Shown piece after piece: positions 33,023 through 41,965 of a DNA stretch of 64,000 bases (positions are counted from its first letter, which is position 1; each line of letters opens with the position of its first letter). The notes beneath the pieces were generated by a model. The model was not told the origin of the DNA and ran no database searches. It was given only the letters and a program-made list of their open reading frames with translations. The DNA is from Flavobacteriales bacterium UBA7666 (lineage in GTDB: Bacteria > Bacteroidota > Bacteroidia > Flavobacteriales_D > Crocinitomicaceae): contig DLHO01000004.1 of NCBI GenBank assembly GCA_002483265.1, positions 62,001-126,000 on the forward strand, given 5' to 3'. Position numbers and translations under genes: made by a program.

Positions 33023-35117
33023 TAAAAAAGACTTAATGTGGCGGGCTTACCTGGTTTACATAGGTTTTTTCATTGCCTTGATTGTAGTGGTTGTGAAAAC
33101 GATCATGATTCAGTCTGAAGGAAGTGCTTCATTGTTTACGGCAACAAAAGAAAAAATACCAACCCGGGCGGTAAAAAAATACCCGCGACGTGGGGAGGTT
33201 TTGGATAGAAATTATACACCGCTGATTACGTCAGTGTCGTTCTTTGACATACACATGGATCCTACAGTAGTGGATCAAGAGATTTTTGATAAAGAGATCG
33301 GCAGCTTATGTGCTGGCTTGAACAGGTTGTTTCCTGAGACTTCTGCCCGTGATTTTGAAAACTACATTCGAAAAGGAAGAGCGCGTAACAGAAGATACAT
33401 TACCATTAAGTTGAAGGCAACAAATGAGCAAAGACACCGCTTGGCAGAATTGCCGATTTTTAATCTGGGAAGAAATAAGGGTGGTTTGATTGATACGGAT
33501 GAAACCATTTTGAGAAAACGACCACATGGAGAAATCTTAAAAAGAACCTTGGGTTATTACCAGAACAATGGAAATTCGAAAGAATTGCGAGTTGGAATCG
33601 AAGGGGCATTCAACGAGATTTTAGCCGGAGAACCGGGTGAGGAAGTGGAACAGCGCATTTCTTCCGGTTGGAAAAAAACCGGGAAAATGATTCGTGAGCC
33701 AATCGAAGGGGCAGATTTGATTACTTCGATTGATATGGAAATTCAGGAAGTGGCACACGCCGAATTGTACCGGCAGTTGAAAAATCAAGGTGCAAAAAGC
33801 GGTTGTGTCATCGTAATGGATGTGAAAACCGGCTTTGTTCGTGCGATCGCAAATTTGCAAATGGCTTCGGATGGTGAGTATTACGAGTTGTATAACCATG
33901 CAATCGGAACGAAAGAAGTGCCCGGATCAACATTTAAGCTGGCGTCATTAATGGCTGCTTTGGAGGATAAGAAGATTAGTCTGGACGATACGGTCAATGC
34001 AGTTGGTAAGTACCAATTTTACGATTTGGAATTGGATGATTCCAATCCTTACGGTTACGGTCGGATTACTATTAGAAGAGCTTTTGAATTGTCTTCCAAT
34101 GTCATTGCACGTGTGATCAACAATGCTTATCGCAAGGAGCCACAAGTATTCATCGATCGTTTGCGTTCATTCGGAATTGGAGATTCCTTAGGGATTGATT
34201 TGCAAGGTGAATCTAAACCAACGTTATATTCGCCGGGAACGAAGCAGTGGTCGGGAGTTTCGCTTCCAATCATGTCGATCGGATATGAGGTGCAGCAAAC
34301 ACCTTTGCAAACTCTGGCATTTTACAATGCGGTTGCAAATAACGGAATCTTGGTTCGACCGCAGTTCGTTGAACATATTCGTCGCGGTCAACGAATCGTG
34401 AAGTCGTTTAAACCTATTGTTCTCCGTCCGAAAATTTGCTCGGATAAAACACTTCGCTTAATGCAGGAATGTTTAAAAGGGGTTGTGAAACGTGGAACGG
34501 GAAGCGCATTAAAATCTGCACTTTTCGATATCGCAGGAAAAACCGGAACAGCAGTTGTTCAGAATGCGGATGGTCGTTACGGAGAAGACGGAAATAAAAC
34601 CTATCAGGCATCTTTCGTGGGTTATTTTCCTGCAGATGAACCCCTTTATTCCTGTATTGTAGTGGTTGCTGCGCCTTCAAAAGATATTTACGGAGCAACG
34701 GTTTCAGGAACAGTGTTTTCTGCGATTGCGAATAAAGTTTATTCCAATTCTTTGAATTACCATAAGGCAATCAACGAAGAGAAAAACCGAGTGAAAGAAG
34801 CTCCGCTGATCAAAGACGGAAACATCAATGACCTTTTAACTGTCTTGAAGCGTTTGCATTTGCCTTATCAAATGGATGCTTACAGCGAATGGTCACGGGT
34901 TCGGACTTCCGATTCGCATATTTCGATCGTTCCCCGAAAAATCTCTTCGACAACTGTTCCAGGTGTTTCCGGATTGACTGCAAAAGATGCGGTTTATCTG
35001 ATCGAACGTTTGGGAATGCATGTGTATATACGCGGAAGCGGAAAAGTAGTAAAACAAACAATTCCTGCGGGATCACCAGTGGTGGCCGGAGGATTAATGG
35101 AATTAATATTGGAATGA
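33015..35117 (+). CDS. ftsI: Septal transpeptidase FtsI (PBP3-type) with PASTA domain
   Basis: 700 aa class B penicillin-binding protein. One N-terminal membrane helix (about 12-32) leads to the dimer/pedestal domain, which includes P-R-R-G-E-V-L-D-R-N. The transpeptidase domain has S-T-F-K with the active Ser at 305, S-S-N near 364 and K-T-G near 510. The C-terminal 60 residues form one PASTA domain (V-P-G-V-S-G-L-T-A-K-D-A-V-Y-L). It cross-links septal peptidoglycan with FtsW. It overlaps ftsL by 8 bp and murE by 4 bp. Confidence 0.93.
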   Translation: MSDKKDLMWRAYLVYIGFFIALIVVVVKTIMIQSEGSASLFTATKEKIPTRAVKKYPRRGEVLDRNYTPLITSVSFFDIHMDPTVVDQEIFDKEIGSLCAGLNRLFPETSARDFENYIRKGRARNRRYITIKLKATNEQRHRLAELPIFNLGRNKGGLIDTDETILRKRPHGEILKRTLGYYQNNGNSKELRVGIEGAFNEILAGEPGEEVEQRISSGWKKTGKMIREPIEGADLITSIDMEIQEVAHAELYRQLKNQGAKSGCVIVMDVKTGFVRAIANLQMASDGEYYELYNHAIGTKEVPGSTFKLASLMAALEDKKISLDDTVNAVGKYQFYDLELDDSNPYGYGRITIRRAFELSSNVIARVINNAYRKEPQVFIDRLRSFGIGDSLGIDLQGESKPTLYSPGTKQWSGVSLPIMSIGYEVQQTPLQTLAFYNAVANNGILVRPQFVEHIRRGQRIVKSFKPIVLRPKICSDKTLRLMQECLKGVVKRGTGSALKSALFDIAGKTGTAVVQNADGRYGEDGNKTYQASFVGYFPADEPLYSCIVVVAAPSKDIYGATVSGTVFSAIANKVYSNSLNYHKAINEEKNRVKEAPLIKDGNINDLLTVLKRLHLPYQMDAYSEWSRVRTSDSHISIVPRKISSTTVPGVSGLTAKDAVYLIERLGMHVYIRGSGKVVKQTIPAGSPVVAGGLMELILE

Positions 35118-36574
35118 AAACGGTAAGTGAAATAGCAAAAGCAACGAAAGTGACTCAGTGGAATGGACCAACTGATGTGCAAATTTCTGTGCTTGTTTCA
35201 GACTCCCGAAAAGCAGTTTCAGGGACGCTTTTCATTGCGGTGAAAGGTACACAGGTAGATGCGCACGATTTTATTCCGCAAGTTATTGAGAAAGGTTGTG
35301 TGGCAATTGTTGCAGAAAGAGCGGTTGAAGTTCCGGCTCATGTAACACTATTAATCGTTCCGAATACAGCTTTGGCTTTAGGGGAATTGGCACATGCGTT
35401 TTATGATTACCCTTCTCAATCATTGCAATTGGTGGGGGTAACAGGAACCAACGGTAAAACAACAACAACGACCTTGCTGCACGATTTGTATACCGGTTTG
35501 GGTTACAAAGTAGGATTACTTTCCACTGTGGTGAACTTGATTGGAAAAGAAGTCATTCCTTCCACGCATACAACACCGGATCAAATTGCATTGAATGCAC
35601 TTTTGGCAGACATGGTTGCTCAGGGATGCTCCCATTGTTTTATGGAAGTGAGTTCGCACGCAATTTCTCAGCACCGCATTGCAGGATTGGTTTTCAAAGG
35701 AGGAGCATTCACAAATATCACGCATGATCATTTGGATTACCATGGAACCTTTAAGGAATACATTGCGGCGAAGAAAACCTTTTTTGACGAGTTGGGGAAA
35801 GAGGCCTTTGCTTTAGTAAATGCAGACGATAAAAATGGGATGGTAATGGTTCAGAATACCAAAGCCAAAGTTTCCACATTTGCCTTGAGAACCCATGCGG
35901 ATTTCAAAGTAAAAGTACTGGAGAACAGCTTCAGTGGATTGCTTTTAACAATGAATGGAATCGAATTATGGACCAGATTGATTGGAGATTTCAACGCATA
36001 CAACATTGCAACAGTATATGGAATAAGCCAATTGCTGGGTTCCGATTCAACAGAGGTATTGACGATTCTGAGCAGTTTGGAAGCTGTTGATGGTCGTTTC
36101 CAGTTTACCAAAAGCGGAACAGATATAACAGCCGTGGTGGATTATGCCCATACACCAGATGCTTTGGAGAATGTCTTAAAAACCATTGAGAATATCCGAA
36201 CAAGAAACGAACAAGTGATTACAGTTGTTGGTTGTGGTGGTGATCGTGATGCAATGAAAAGACCTGAAATGGCTCGGATTGCGTGTGAATTAAGTGACAA
36301 GGTCATTTTAACCTCAGACAATCCCCGAACAGAGGATCCGGCTGAAATTCTGAAACAAATGGAAGCCGGTATCGGACCGCATCAAAGCATGAAGGTGCTT
36401 TCCATTTTGGATCGCGATCAGGCTATTAAGACTGCAGTTTCCCTTGCGCAACCAAAAGACATTATTCTGATTGCAGGAAAGGGACATGAAAAATACCAGG
36501 AGATTAACGGGGTGAAACATCCCTTCGATGATTTCGATGTTGTAAAGAATTACTTCACTAAACTGAAAAAATAA
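35114..36574 (+). CDS. murE: UDP-MurNAc-tripeptide synthetase MurE (meso-DAP type)
   Basis: 486 aa Mur ligase. The ATP site is V-T-G-T-N-G-K-T-T-T-T near residue 113. The residue-selecting motif D-N-P-R-T-E-D-P near residue 397 is the meso-diaminopimelate form. It adds the third residue to the UDP-MurNAc peptide in the cytoplasm. The ATG at 35114 overlaps the ftsI stop; a longer frame upstream is only the other frame of ftsI. The last base of its stop is the first base of the mraY ATG. Confidence 0.95.
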   Translation: MKTVSEIAKATKVTQWNGPTDVQISVLVSDSRKAVSGTLFIAVKGTQVDAHDFIPQVIEKGCVAIVAERAVEVPAHVTLLIVPNTALALGELAHAFYDYPSQSLQLVGVTGTNGKTTTTTLLHDLYTGLGYKVGLLSTVVNLIGKEVIPSTHTTPDQIALNALLADMVAQGCSHCFMEVSSHAISQHRIAGLVFKGGAFTNITHDHLDYHGTFKEYIAAKKTFFDELGKEAFALVNADDKNGMVMVQNTKAKVSTFALRTHADFKVKVLENSFSGLLLTMNGIELWTRLIGDFNAYNIATVYGISQLLGSDSTEVLTILSSLEAVDGRFQFTKSGTDITAVVDYAHTPDALENVLKTIENIRTRNEQVITVVGCGGDRDAMKRPEMARIACELSDKVILTSDNPRTEDPAEILKQMEAGIGPHQSMKVLSILDRDQAIKTAVSLAQPKDIILIAGKGHEKYQEINGVKHPFDDFDVVKNYFTKLKK

Positions 36575-37824
36575 TGCTGACGTATTTATTTAATTATTTA
36601 GAACAAATGGACTTCCCGGGAGCGGGACTTTTCCACTACATCTCATTCAGAGCTGCAATGGCATTGATCACCTCATTGATCGTGTCCATTATTTTTGGTA
36701 AACGCTTGATCAACTTGCTGCGTCGTCAGCAAATTGGTGAAACAGTTCGTGACTTAGGTTTGGCAGGACAAATTGAGAAATCAGGAACGCCAACCATGGG
36801 AGGGATTATCATTCTTTCTGCAATTCTGATACCAACGCTTTTATTCGCGAAACTGCACAATGTGTATGTATTCACGATGTTGGTGGCAACCGTTTGGCTG
36901 GGAGCAATTGGTTTGATAGATGATTACATCAAAGTATTTAAGAAAAACAAAGAAGGACTAAAAGGAAAATTCAAAGTAGTTGGACAAATTGGTGTGGGAA
37001 TTATCGTTGGATCAATCCTGTATTTCCACCCGGATGTGCAAGTTCATAAAAAAGTAGCTGCAAACTATCATCTACAGGCTGGCGAATCATTTGTAACACA
37101 TCAGCACTCGAAAGATGTGATAGATACCATTCCTTCGAAATGGATTGTAACGCGTGACATGACAACCACGATTCCTTTCGTAAAGAATAACGAGTTCAAT
37201 TATAACTGGTTGATCGGTGATATTGATAAATCTTACGGTTGGGCTTTGTTTATCCCGTTTGTGATCATTGTGGTGATTGCGGTTTCCAATGGTGCAAATA
37301 TGACTGACGGACTCGATGGACTGGCCACCGGAACAAGTGCCATTGCCGGAATTGCATTGGCTGTGTTGGCTTATGTAACTTCCAACGTTCACTTCGCAGA
37401 TTATTTGAATGTAATGTATGTTCCCTACGCTGAAGAACTTGTAATATTCATTGCGGCATTTGTTGGGGCGTGTATTGGATTCTTGTGGTACAACAGTTAC
37501 CCGGCACAGGTTTTTATGGGCGATACAGGAAGTTTGGCACTTGGAGGGATCATTGCTGTATTTGCAATTTCTATCCGTAAAGAATTGTTGATTCCGGTAT
37601 TGTGTGGAATTTTCTTAGTGGAGAATTTGTCTGTCATCATGCAGGTCGGTTATTTCAAATACACGAAAAAACGATTTGGAGAAGGACGCCGCATTTTCCG
37701 AATGGCTCCGTTGCATCATCATTATCAGAAAAAAGGATTACATGAAGCGAAAATTGTTTCCCGTTTCTGGATCGTCGCAATATTATTGGCTGTTGTATCA
37801 ATTGTAACTCTGAAACTGCGTTAA
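36574..37824 (+). CDS. mraY: Phospho-MurNAc-pentapeptide transferase MraY
   Basis: 416 aa with about ten membrane helices; E. coli MraY is 360 aa. The family motifs are D-D-Y-I-K, N-M-T-D-G-L-D-G-L-A-T-G and H-H-H-Y-Q-K-K-G. The extra length is a polar loop of about 60 residues (about 150-215, with H-L-Q-A-G-E-S-F and D-M-T-T-T-I-P), as seen in other Bacteroidota. It makes lipid I by moving phospho-MurNAc-pentapeptide to undecaprenyl phosphate. It touches murE and murD with 1-bp overlaps. Confidence 0.95.
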   Translation: MLTYLFNYLEQMDFPGAGLFHYISFRAAMALITSLIVSIIFGKRLINLLRRQQIGETVRDLGLAGQIEKSGTPTMGGIIILSAILIPTLLFAKLHNVYVFTMLVATVWLGAIGLIDDYIKVFKKNKEGLKGKFKVVGQIGVGIIVGSILYFHPDVQVHKKVAANYHLQAGESFVTHQHSKDVIDTIPSKWIVTRDMTTTIPFVKNNEFNYNWLIGDIDKSYGWALFIPFVIIVVIAVSNGANMTDGLDGLATGTSAIAGIALAVLAYVTSNVHFADYLNVMYVPYAEELVIFIAAFVGACIGFLWYNSYPAQVFMGDTGSLALGGIIAVFAISIRKELLIPVLCGIFLVENLSVIMQVGYFKYTKKRFGEGRRIFRMAPLHHHYQKKGLHEAKIVSRFWIVAILLAVVSIVTLKLR

Positions 37825-39167
37825 TGGACATTCAAAACAAAATAGTGGTTGTTTTGGGCGCTGGCGAAAGCGGTGTTGGTGCTGCGATCCTTGCAAAAGT
37901 GAAGGGTGCAAAAGTTTTTGTTTCAGATTTTGGAACGATCAAAGATTCTTTTCAGACAGAATTGAATGAGCATCAGCTGGAGTGGGAACAAGGAGCACAT
38001 TCAATGGATCGCGTTTTGGAAGCAGATCTGGTTATAAAATCTCCGGGAATTCCTGAGAAAGCACCGGTCATGAAAGCAATTCGCGAAAAGGGGATTAAGG
38101 TGATTTCTGAGATCGAATTTGCTGGATATTTCACTACCGCTAAAAAAGTGTGCATTACCGGAAGTAACGGAAAAACAACTACGACCATGTTGATCCACCA
38201 CATGCTCAAAAAAGCAGGGCTGAATGTGGGGTTGGCAGGAAATGTAGGATATAGCTTCGCGAAACAAGTGGCATTGGAAGAAAATGAGATTTATGTGTTG
38301 GAATTGAGTTCGTTTCAATTGGATGACATGGAAGATTTCAAAGCAGAAATTGCAATCCTGACAAACATCACTCCTGATCATTTAGATCGATACGAATACA
38401 ACATGCAGTTGTATGTGAATTCGAAATTCCGGATACTGAATAATCAAACTAAGGATGATTATTTCATTTACAACGCAGACGATAAAACAATACTCGCTGA
38501 ACTGGAGAAACGCTCTATTCCGGCAAAAAGACTTCCTTTTTCATTGACGCAAGAATTTGAAGAGGGAGCATACGTAGCAAACAAACAACTCATAATAAAC
38601 TTTAACAATCAATTCACTATGTCTATACATGAACTAGCATTAAAGGGTAAGCACAACACCCAAAATTCCCTGGCTTCCGGGCTGGCAGGAAGAATCCTTG
38701 ATATTCGCAAGGAAATCGTGCGTGAAAGTCTGGCAGACTTCGTTAATGTGGAACACCGTCTTGAATTTGTTGCCAAAGTATGTGGTATTGAATTTATTAA
38801 CGATTCCAAAGCAACGAACATAAACTCTACGTGGTTTGCATTGGAAAGCATGGAGCAACCAACAATTTGGATCGTTGGTGGTGTGGATAAAGGAAATGAT
38901 TATTCCGAATTGGTTGAATTGGTAAAGGAAAAGGTAAAAGCAATTATTTGCCTTGGAAAAGACAACCAAAAGATCATCGACACTTTTTCTGCTCATGTAG
39001 AAACAATCGTAGAAGCGGGTTCTGCTATGGAGGCGGTTGCTTACGGTTACCGTTTGGCGAAAAAAGACGAAACAGTTTTGTTATCTCCTGCTTGTGCAAG
39101 TTTTGACTTGTTCGAGAATTACGAAGACAGAGGAAATCAATTTAAAGAGGCCGTTCGTTCACTTTAA
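37824..39167 (+). CDS. murD: UDP-MurNAc-L-alanine:D-glutamate ligase MurD
   Basis: 447 aa. The N-terminal Rossmann fold begins V-V-V-L-G-A-G-E-S-G-V-G. The ATP loop C-I-T-G-S-N-G-K-T-T-T is near residue 110. The central-domain motif E-L-S-S-F-Q-L is near residue 156, and N-D-S-K-A-T-N is near 330. It adds D-Glu in the cytoplasmic phase of wall synthesis. The next gene, an unknown 155-aa protein, starts 10 bp after its stop. Confidence 0.95.
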   Translation: MDIQNKIVVVLGAGESGVGAAILAKVKGAKVFVSDFGTIKDSFQTELNEHQLEWEQGAHSMDRVLEADLVIKSPGIPEKAPVMKAIREKGIKVISEIEFAGYFTTAKKVCITGSNGKTTTTMLIHHMLKKAGLNVGLAGNVGYSFAKQVALEENEIYVLELSSFQLDDMEDFKAEIAILTNITPDHLDRYEYNMQLYVNSKFRILNNQTKDDYFIYNADDKTILAELEKRSIPAKRLPFSLTQEFEEGAYVANKQLIINFNNQFTMSIHELALKGKHNTQNSLASGLAGRILDIRKEIVRESLADFVNVEHRLEFVAKVCGIEFINDSKATNINSTWFALESMEQPTIWIVGGVDKGNDYSELVELVKEKVKAIICLGKDNQKIIDTFSAHVETIVEAGSAMEAVAYGYRLAKKDETVLLSPACASFDLFENYEDRGNQFKEAVRSL

Positions 39168-39177
39168 ACCATTAGTC

Positions 39178-39645
39178 ATGGAAATTAAAAAGGTTGATCA
39201 GCAAGCTCAACTGCTTCAAGCCCGAAAAGAATCGCTTGAAGCAGCAGAGAGAATGTCCCTGAGACCCTTGGGTAAATTATGGGGAATGGATGTATTCACG
39301 TGGTACAAGCCAGCTATTGTTGAACTTTCTGCGACAATTTCTACGTTTCCGTTCCCTGTTTTCTGGTTGTCAAATGAAATCAACATTCAGGAAATGGCAC
39401 AAGTGGATCCTGAAACTTTGCGCTCCGTTCAATGGTGTGCTCAGTTCGATAATCCACAACTTTCAATTCCATCCGATATTATTTCCGAAATACCTTTGGT
39501 TACGGGAACAGAATCGCTGGAAGATGCATTGGAATTTTTGAAAAAAACAAAACAGGCAAGACACATTTTGCTCTTCACTGTTCAGGGAAATGAATGGAAG
39601 ACCAAAATGGAAGTTTTCGAACACTTTGTTAAGCTACATCAGTAA
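39178..39645 (+). CDS. Unknown soluble protein between murD and ftsW
   Basis: 155 aa, no signal peptide, no membrane helix and no motif I recognise. The N-terminal 30 residues are helical and charged (Q-A-Q-L-L-Q-A-R-K-E-S-L-E-A-A-E). Then comes an aromatic part with G-M-D-V-F-T-W-Y-K-P and F-P-F-P-V-F-W-L-S-N-E, and an alpha/beta C-terminal half. The ATG at 39178 was chosen because it starts after murD ends; the longer frame overlaps murD. Its place inside the dcw cluster, 10 bp after murD and 5 bp before ftsW, suggests a division or wall role. Confidence 0.7.
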   Translation: MEIKKVDQQAQLLQARKESLEAAERMSLRPLGKLWGMDVFTWYKPAIVELSATISTFPFPVFWLSNEINIQEMAQVDPETLRSVQWCAQFDNPQLSIPSDIISEIPLVTGTESLEDALEFLKKTKQARHILLFTVQGNEWKTKMEVFEHFVKLHQ

Positions 39646-39650
39646 ATAGA

Positions 39651-40826
39651 ATGGTACAGTTTCTAAGAAAACACTTTAAAGGAGATTTGGTAATTTGGGT
39701 GATCACATTCATTTTACTTGGGTTTTCGTTGGTTTCTGTGTACAGTTTTGTCCCGATTCTTGTAAAGATTGAAGGCGGAACACCATTTAAATACCTGTTC
39801 AAGCATTTTATATATATACTTCTTGCCATTTTGGCAATGTATTGGGTGCACAAACGCGACCCGATGGTTATTTCCAAAATGTCTAAGATCATTTATTACG
39901 GCTCAATAGCCCTGTTGATCTTCACCATTTTCTTTGGAACCAAAGTAAATGAAGCCGGTCGATGGGTAAAGATTCCGTTTGTGGGATTGACCTTCCAGTC
40001 TTCGGATTTTGCGAAGTTGGCTTTGTTGATTTACGTTTCCAGAATGCTCGTCAAGAAAAAAGACGAAATGAATGATTGGAAAAAAGGCTTTTTACCAGTA
40101 ATGGCACCGATAGTTATTATTTGTGGGTTGATTGTTAAGGATAACTTTTCAACGGCTGCCATTCTGTTTATGATCAGCTTTGTTTTACTCTTTTTGGGAA
40201 GAGTACCTTTTTCCAAACTCTTTTCGGTCATTTTTGCCGGGGTTTTGTTGTTCGTGATGGCGATAGGTTTGCACAAAGCTTTGCCGGATTTGAACATTTT
40301 ACCGCGTTACGAAACCTGGGTCAATCGATTTACGAATCGGTATGAAAATGCAGATGACATTGATTCTCCCGGAAATCTGCAAGCTAAAAGCTCCGAGCAG
40401 GCAATTTATCTGGGGGGCTTTTTTGGACAGGGAATTGGAAAAGGAAAAGTGAAAGAGTTTATTCCGGAAGCATATGCCGATTTCTTCTTTGCTTCTTTTG
40501 TGGAAGAATTCGGCTCATTTTCGGCCATCATCCTAGTTTTACTTTACCTCATTTTGCTCTACCGCATTATGCGGATTGCGCTCAGGTCTGACCAGCTCTT
40601 TGAGACTTATATCTGTTTGGGAATCGGAATTTTACTTCTCTCTCAGGCAGCTGTAAATATGATGGTATGTACGGGGATTTTCCCGGTTACCGGTCAAAAC
40701 ATGCCATTCCTTGCAATGGGAGGATCAGCGATGATTATGGCGTGTATAGCAATTGGAATTGTGCAAGGAGTTGCTCAAAAACAAGAAGAAAAAGTTTCTG
40801 TAGAATCCGAATCTGTTTTTGCATGA
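39651..40826 (+). CDS. ftsW: Septal peptidoglycan polymerase FtsW (SEDS)
   Basis: 391 aa with about ten membrane helices, as in the SEDS family. Key parts are K-V-N-E-A-G-R-W-V-K, D-N-F-S-T-A-A-I, and the Q-A-V-N-M-M-V-C-T-G-I-F-P-V-T-G-Q-N-M-P-F loop near residue 330. It polymerises lipid II at the septum with FtsI. It overlaps murG by 4 bp. Confidence 0.95.
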   Translation: MVQFLRKHFKGDLVIWVITFILLGFSLVSVYSFVPILVKIEGGTPFKYLFKHFIYILLAILAMYWVHKRDPMVISKMSKIIYYGSIALLIFTIFFGTKVNEAGRWVKIPFVGLTFQSSDFAKLALLIYVSRMLVKKKDEMNDWKKGFLPVMAPIVIICGLIVKDNFSTAAILFMISFVLLFLGRVPFSKLFSVIFAGVLLFVMAIGLHKALPDLNILPRYETWVNRFTNRYENADDIDSPGNLQAKSSEQAIYLGGFFGQGIGKGKVKEFIPEAYADFFFASFVEEFGSFSAIILVLLYLILLYRIMRIALRSDQLFETYICLGIGILLLSQAAVNMMVCTGIFPVTGQNMPFLAMGGSAMIMACIAIGIVQGVAQKQEEKVSVESESVFA

Positions 40827-41926
40827 AAGAATTAAAGAAAATAGTGATATCAGGTGGAGGGACAGGTGGGCACATCTTTCCGGCACTTGCAATTGCAAAC
40901 GAAATTAAAAAGCGAAATCCCAATGTGGAAATTCTTTTCGTAGGTGCGGAAGGAAAAATGGAGATGGAAAAAGTTCCTGCTGCAGGGTATAAGATTGTTG
41001 GTCTACCAATTGTTGGTTTACAGCGAAAATTGACCTTGAAGAACCTGGCGCTTCCTTTCAAATTGATGAAAAGTCTTTCGTTGGCAAAAAACATCTTGAA
41101 AGAGTTTAAACCGGAAGTGGTAATCGGAGTAGGTGGATACGCAAGTGGCCCGACTTTGAAAATGGCGCAGCGTTTAGGTATTCCAACCCTGATTCAGGAA
41201 CAGAATTCGTATCCGGGAAAGACCAATCGCTTGTTGGCAAAAAAAGTTAAAGCTGTTTGTACGGCTTACGAAGGTTTGGAAAGTGTTTTTCCTCCTGAAA
41301 CAATTCGCTTAACAGGAAACCCTGTTCGGGAAGAATTGAATCGAACATCGATCACAAAAGAAGAAGCTTTTGCCGAATTTCCGGTATTGGATCCAACTAA
41401 ACGAACCATTTTGGTAATGGGAGGGAGCTTGGGTGCACGCACTTTAAATGAAGGAGTGATCCATGGTTTGGATCAATTAGCTGAAGCAGACGTTCAGGTG
41501 TTATGGCAGTGTGGAAAATACTATTTCGAAGCCATGAAAAAGGAAGTAGAGATTCGTAAAAAAGCTCCAATCTATTTAACGGATTTCATTTCAAGAATGG
41601 ATGCCGCTTATGGAGTTGCTGATGTTATTGTTTCACGTGCGGGGGCATTGTCAATTTCGGAACTGTGTATTGTAGGAAAACCAACCATTTTGGTTCCTTC
41701 TCCAAACGTTTCGGAAGATCATCAAACAAAGAATGCAATGGCTTTGGTGAAGAATAAGGCAGCTATTCTGATCAAGGATGATGTAGCAAAAGAACAATTG
41801 ATTGCAGGAGCAATAGATGTTCTGAATAATGAGAATCTTATTAATGAATTGCGCATTGCAATTAAGCGAATGGCAAAACCAAACGCAACAGCAGATATTG
41901 TGGATGTAATTGAAAATTTAGTGTAG
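40823..41926 (+). CDS. murG: UDP-GlcNAc:lipid I GlcNAc transferase MurG
   Basis: 367 aa GT28 enzyme. The first glycine loop is S-G-G-G-T-G-G-H-I-F-P-A-L-A near residue 10. The second is V-M-G-G-S-L-G-A-R. The donor motif P-S-P-N-V-S-E-D-H-Q-T-K-N-A appears near residue 292. It converts lipid I to lipid II at the inner membrane. The ATG at 40823 overlaps the ftsW stop (ATGA). Confidence 0.95.
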   Translation: MKELKKIVISGGGTGGHIFPALAIANEIKKRNPNVEILFVGAEGKMEMEKVPAAGYKIVGLPIVGLQRKLTLKNLALPFKLMKSLSLAKNILKEFKPEVVIGVGGYASGPTLKMAQRLGIPTLIQEQNSYPGKTNRLLAKKVKAVCTAYEGLESVFPPETIRLTGNPVREELNRTSITKEEAFAEFPVLDPTKRTILVMGGSLGARTLNEGVIHGLDQLAEADVQVLWQCGKYYFEAMKKEVEIRKKAPIYLTDFISRMDAAYGVADVIVSRAGALSISELCIVGKPTILVPSPNVSEDHQTKNAMALVKNKAAILIKDDVAKEQLIAGAIDVLNNENLINELRIAIKRMAKPNATADIVDVIENLV

Positions 41927-41950
41927 GGACGCGATGCATCGCATCCGCAC
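41927..41950. repeat. Palindromic element between murG and murC
   Basis: GGACGCGATGCATCGCATCC, with arms around a GATGCATC centre and one mismatch, fills most of the 39-bp gap. It is of the GCGATGCATCGC kind that occurs in spacers of many bacteria, and may be a REP-like element or a weak attenuator. Confidence 0.55.
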
Positions 41951-41965
41951 AAAACGGAACAAAGA

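Noticed and set aside
34889..35113. An N-terminal extension of MurE
   Set aside because: The extension is the shifted frame of ftsI and carries no Mur ligase sequence. The ATG at 35114 overlaps the ftsI stop as usual.
40667..40822. An N-terminal extension of MurG
   Set aside because: It is the other frame of ftsW. The family's N-terminus begins at 40823.
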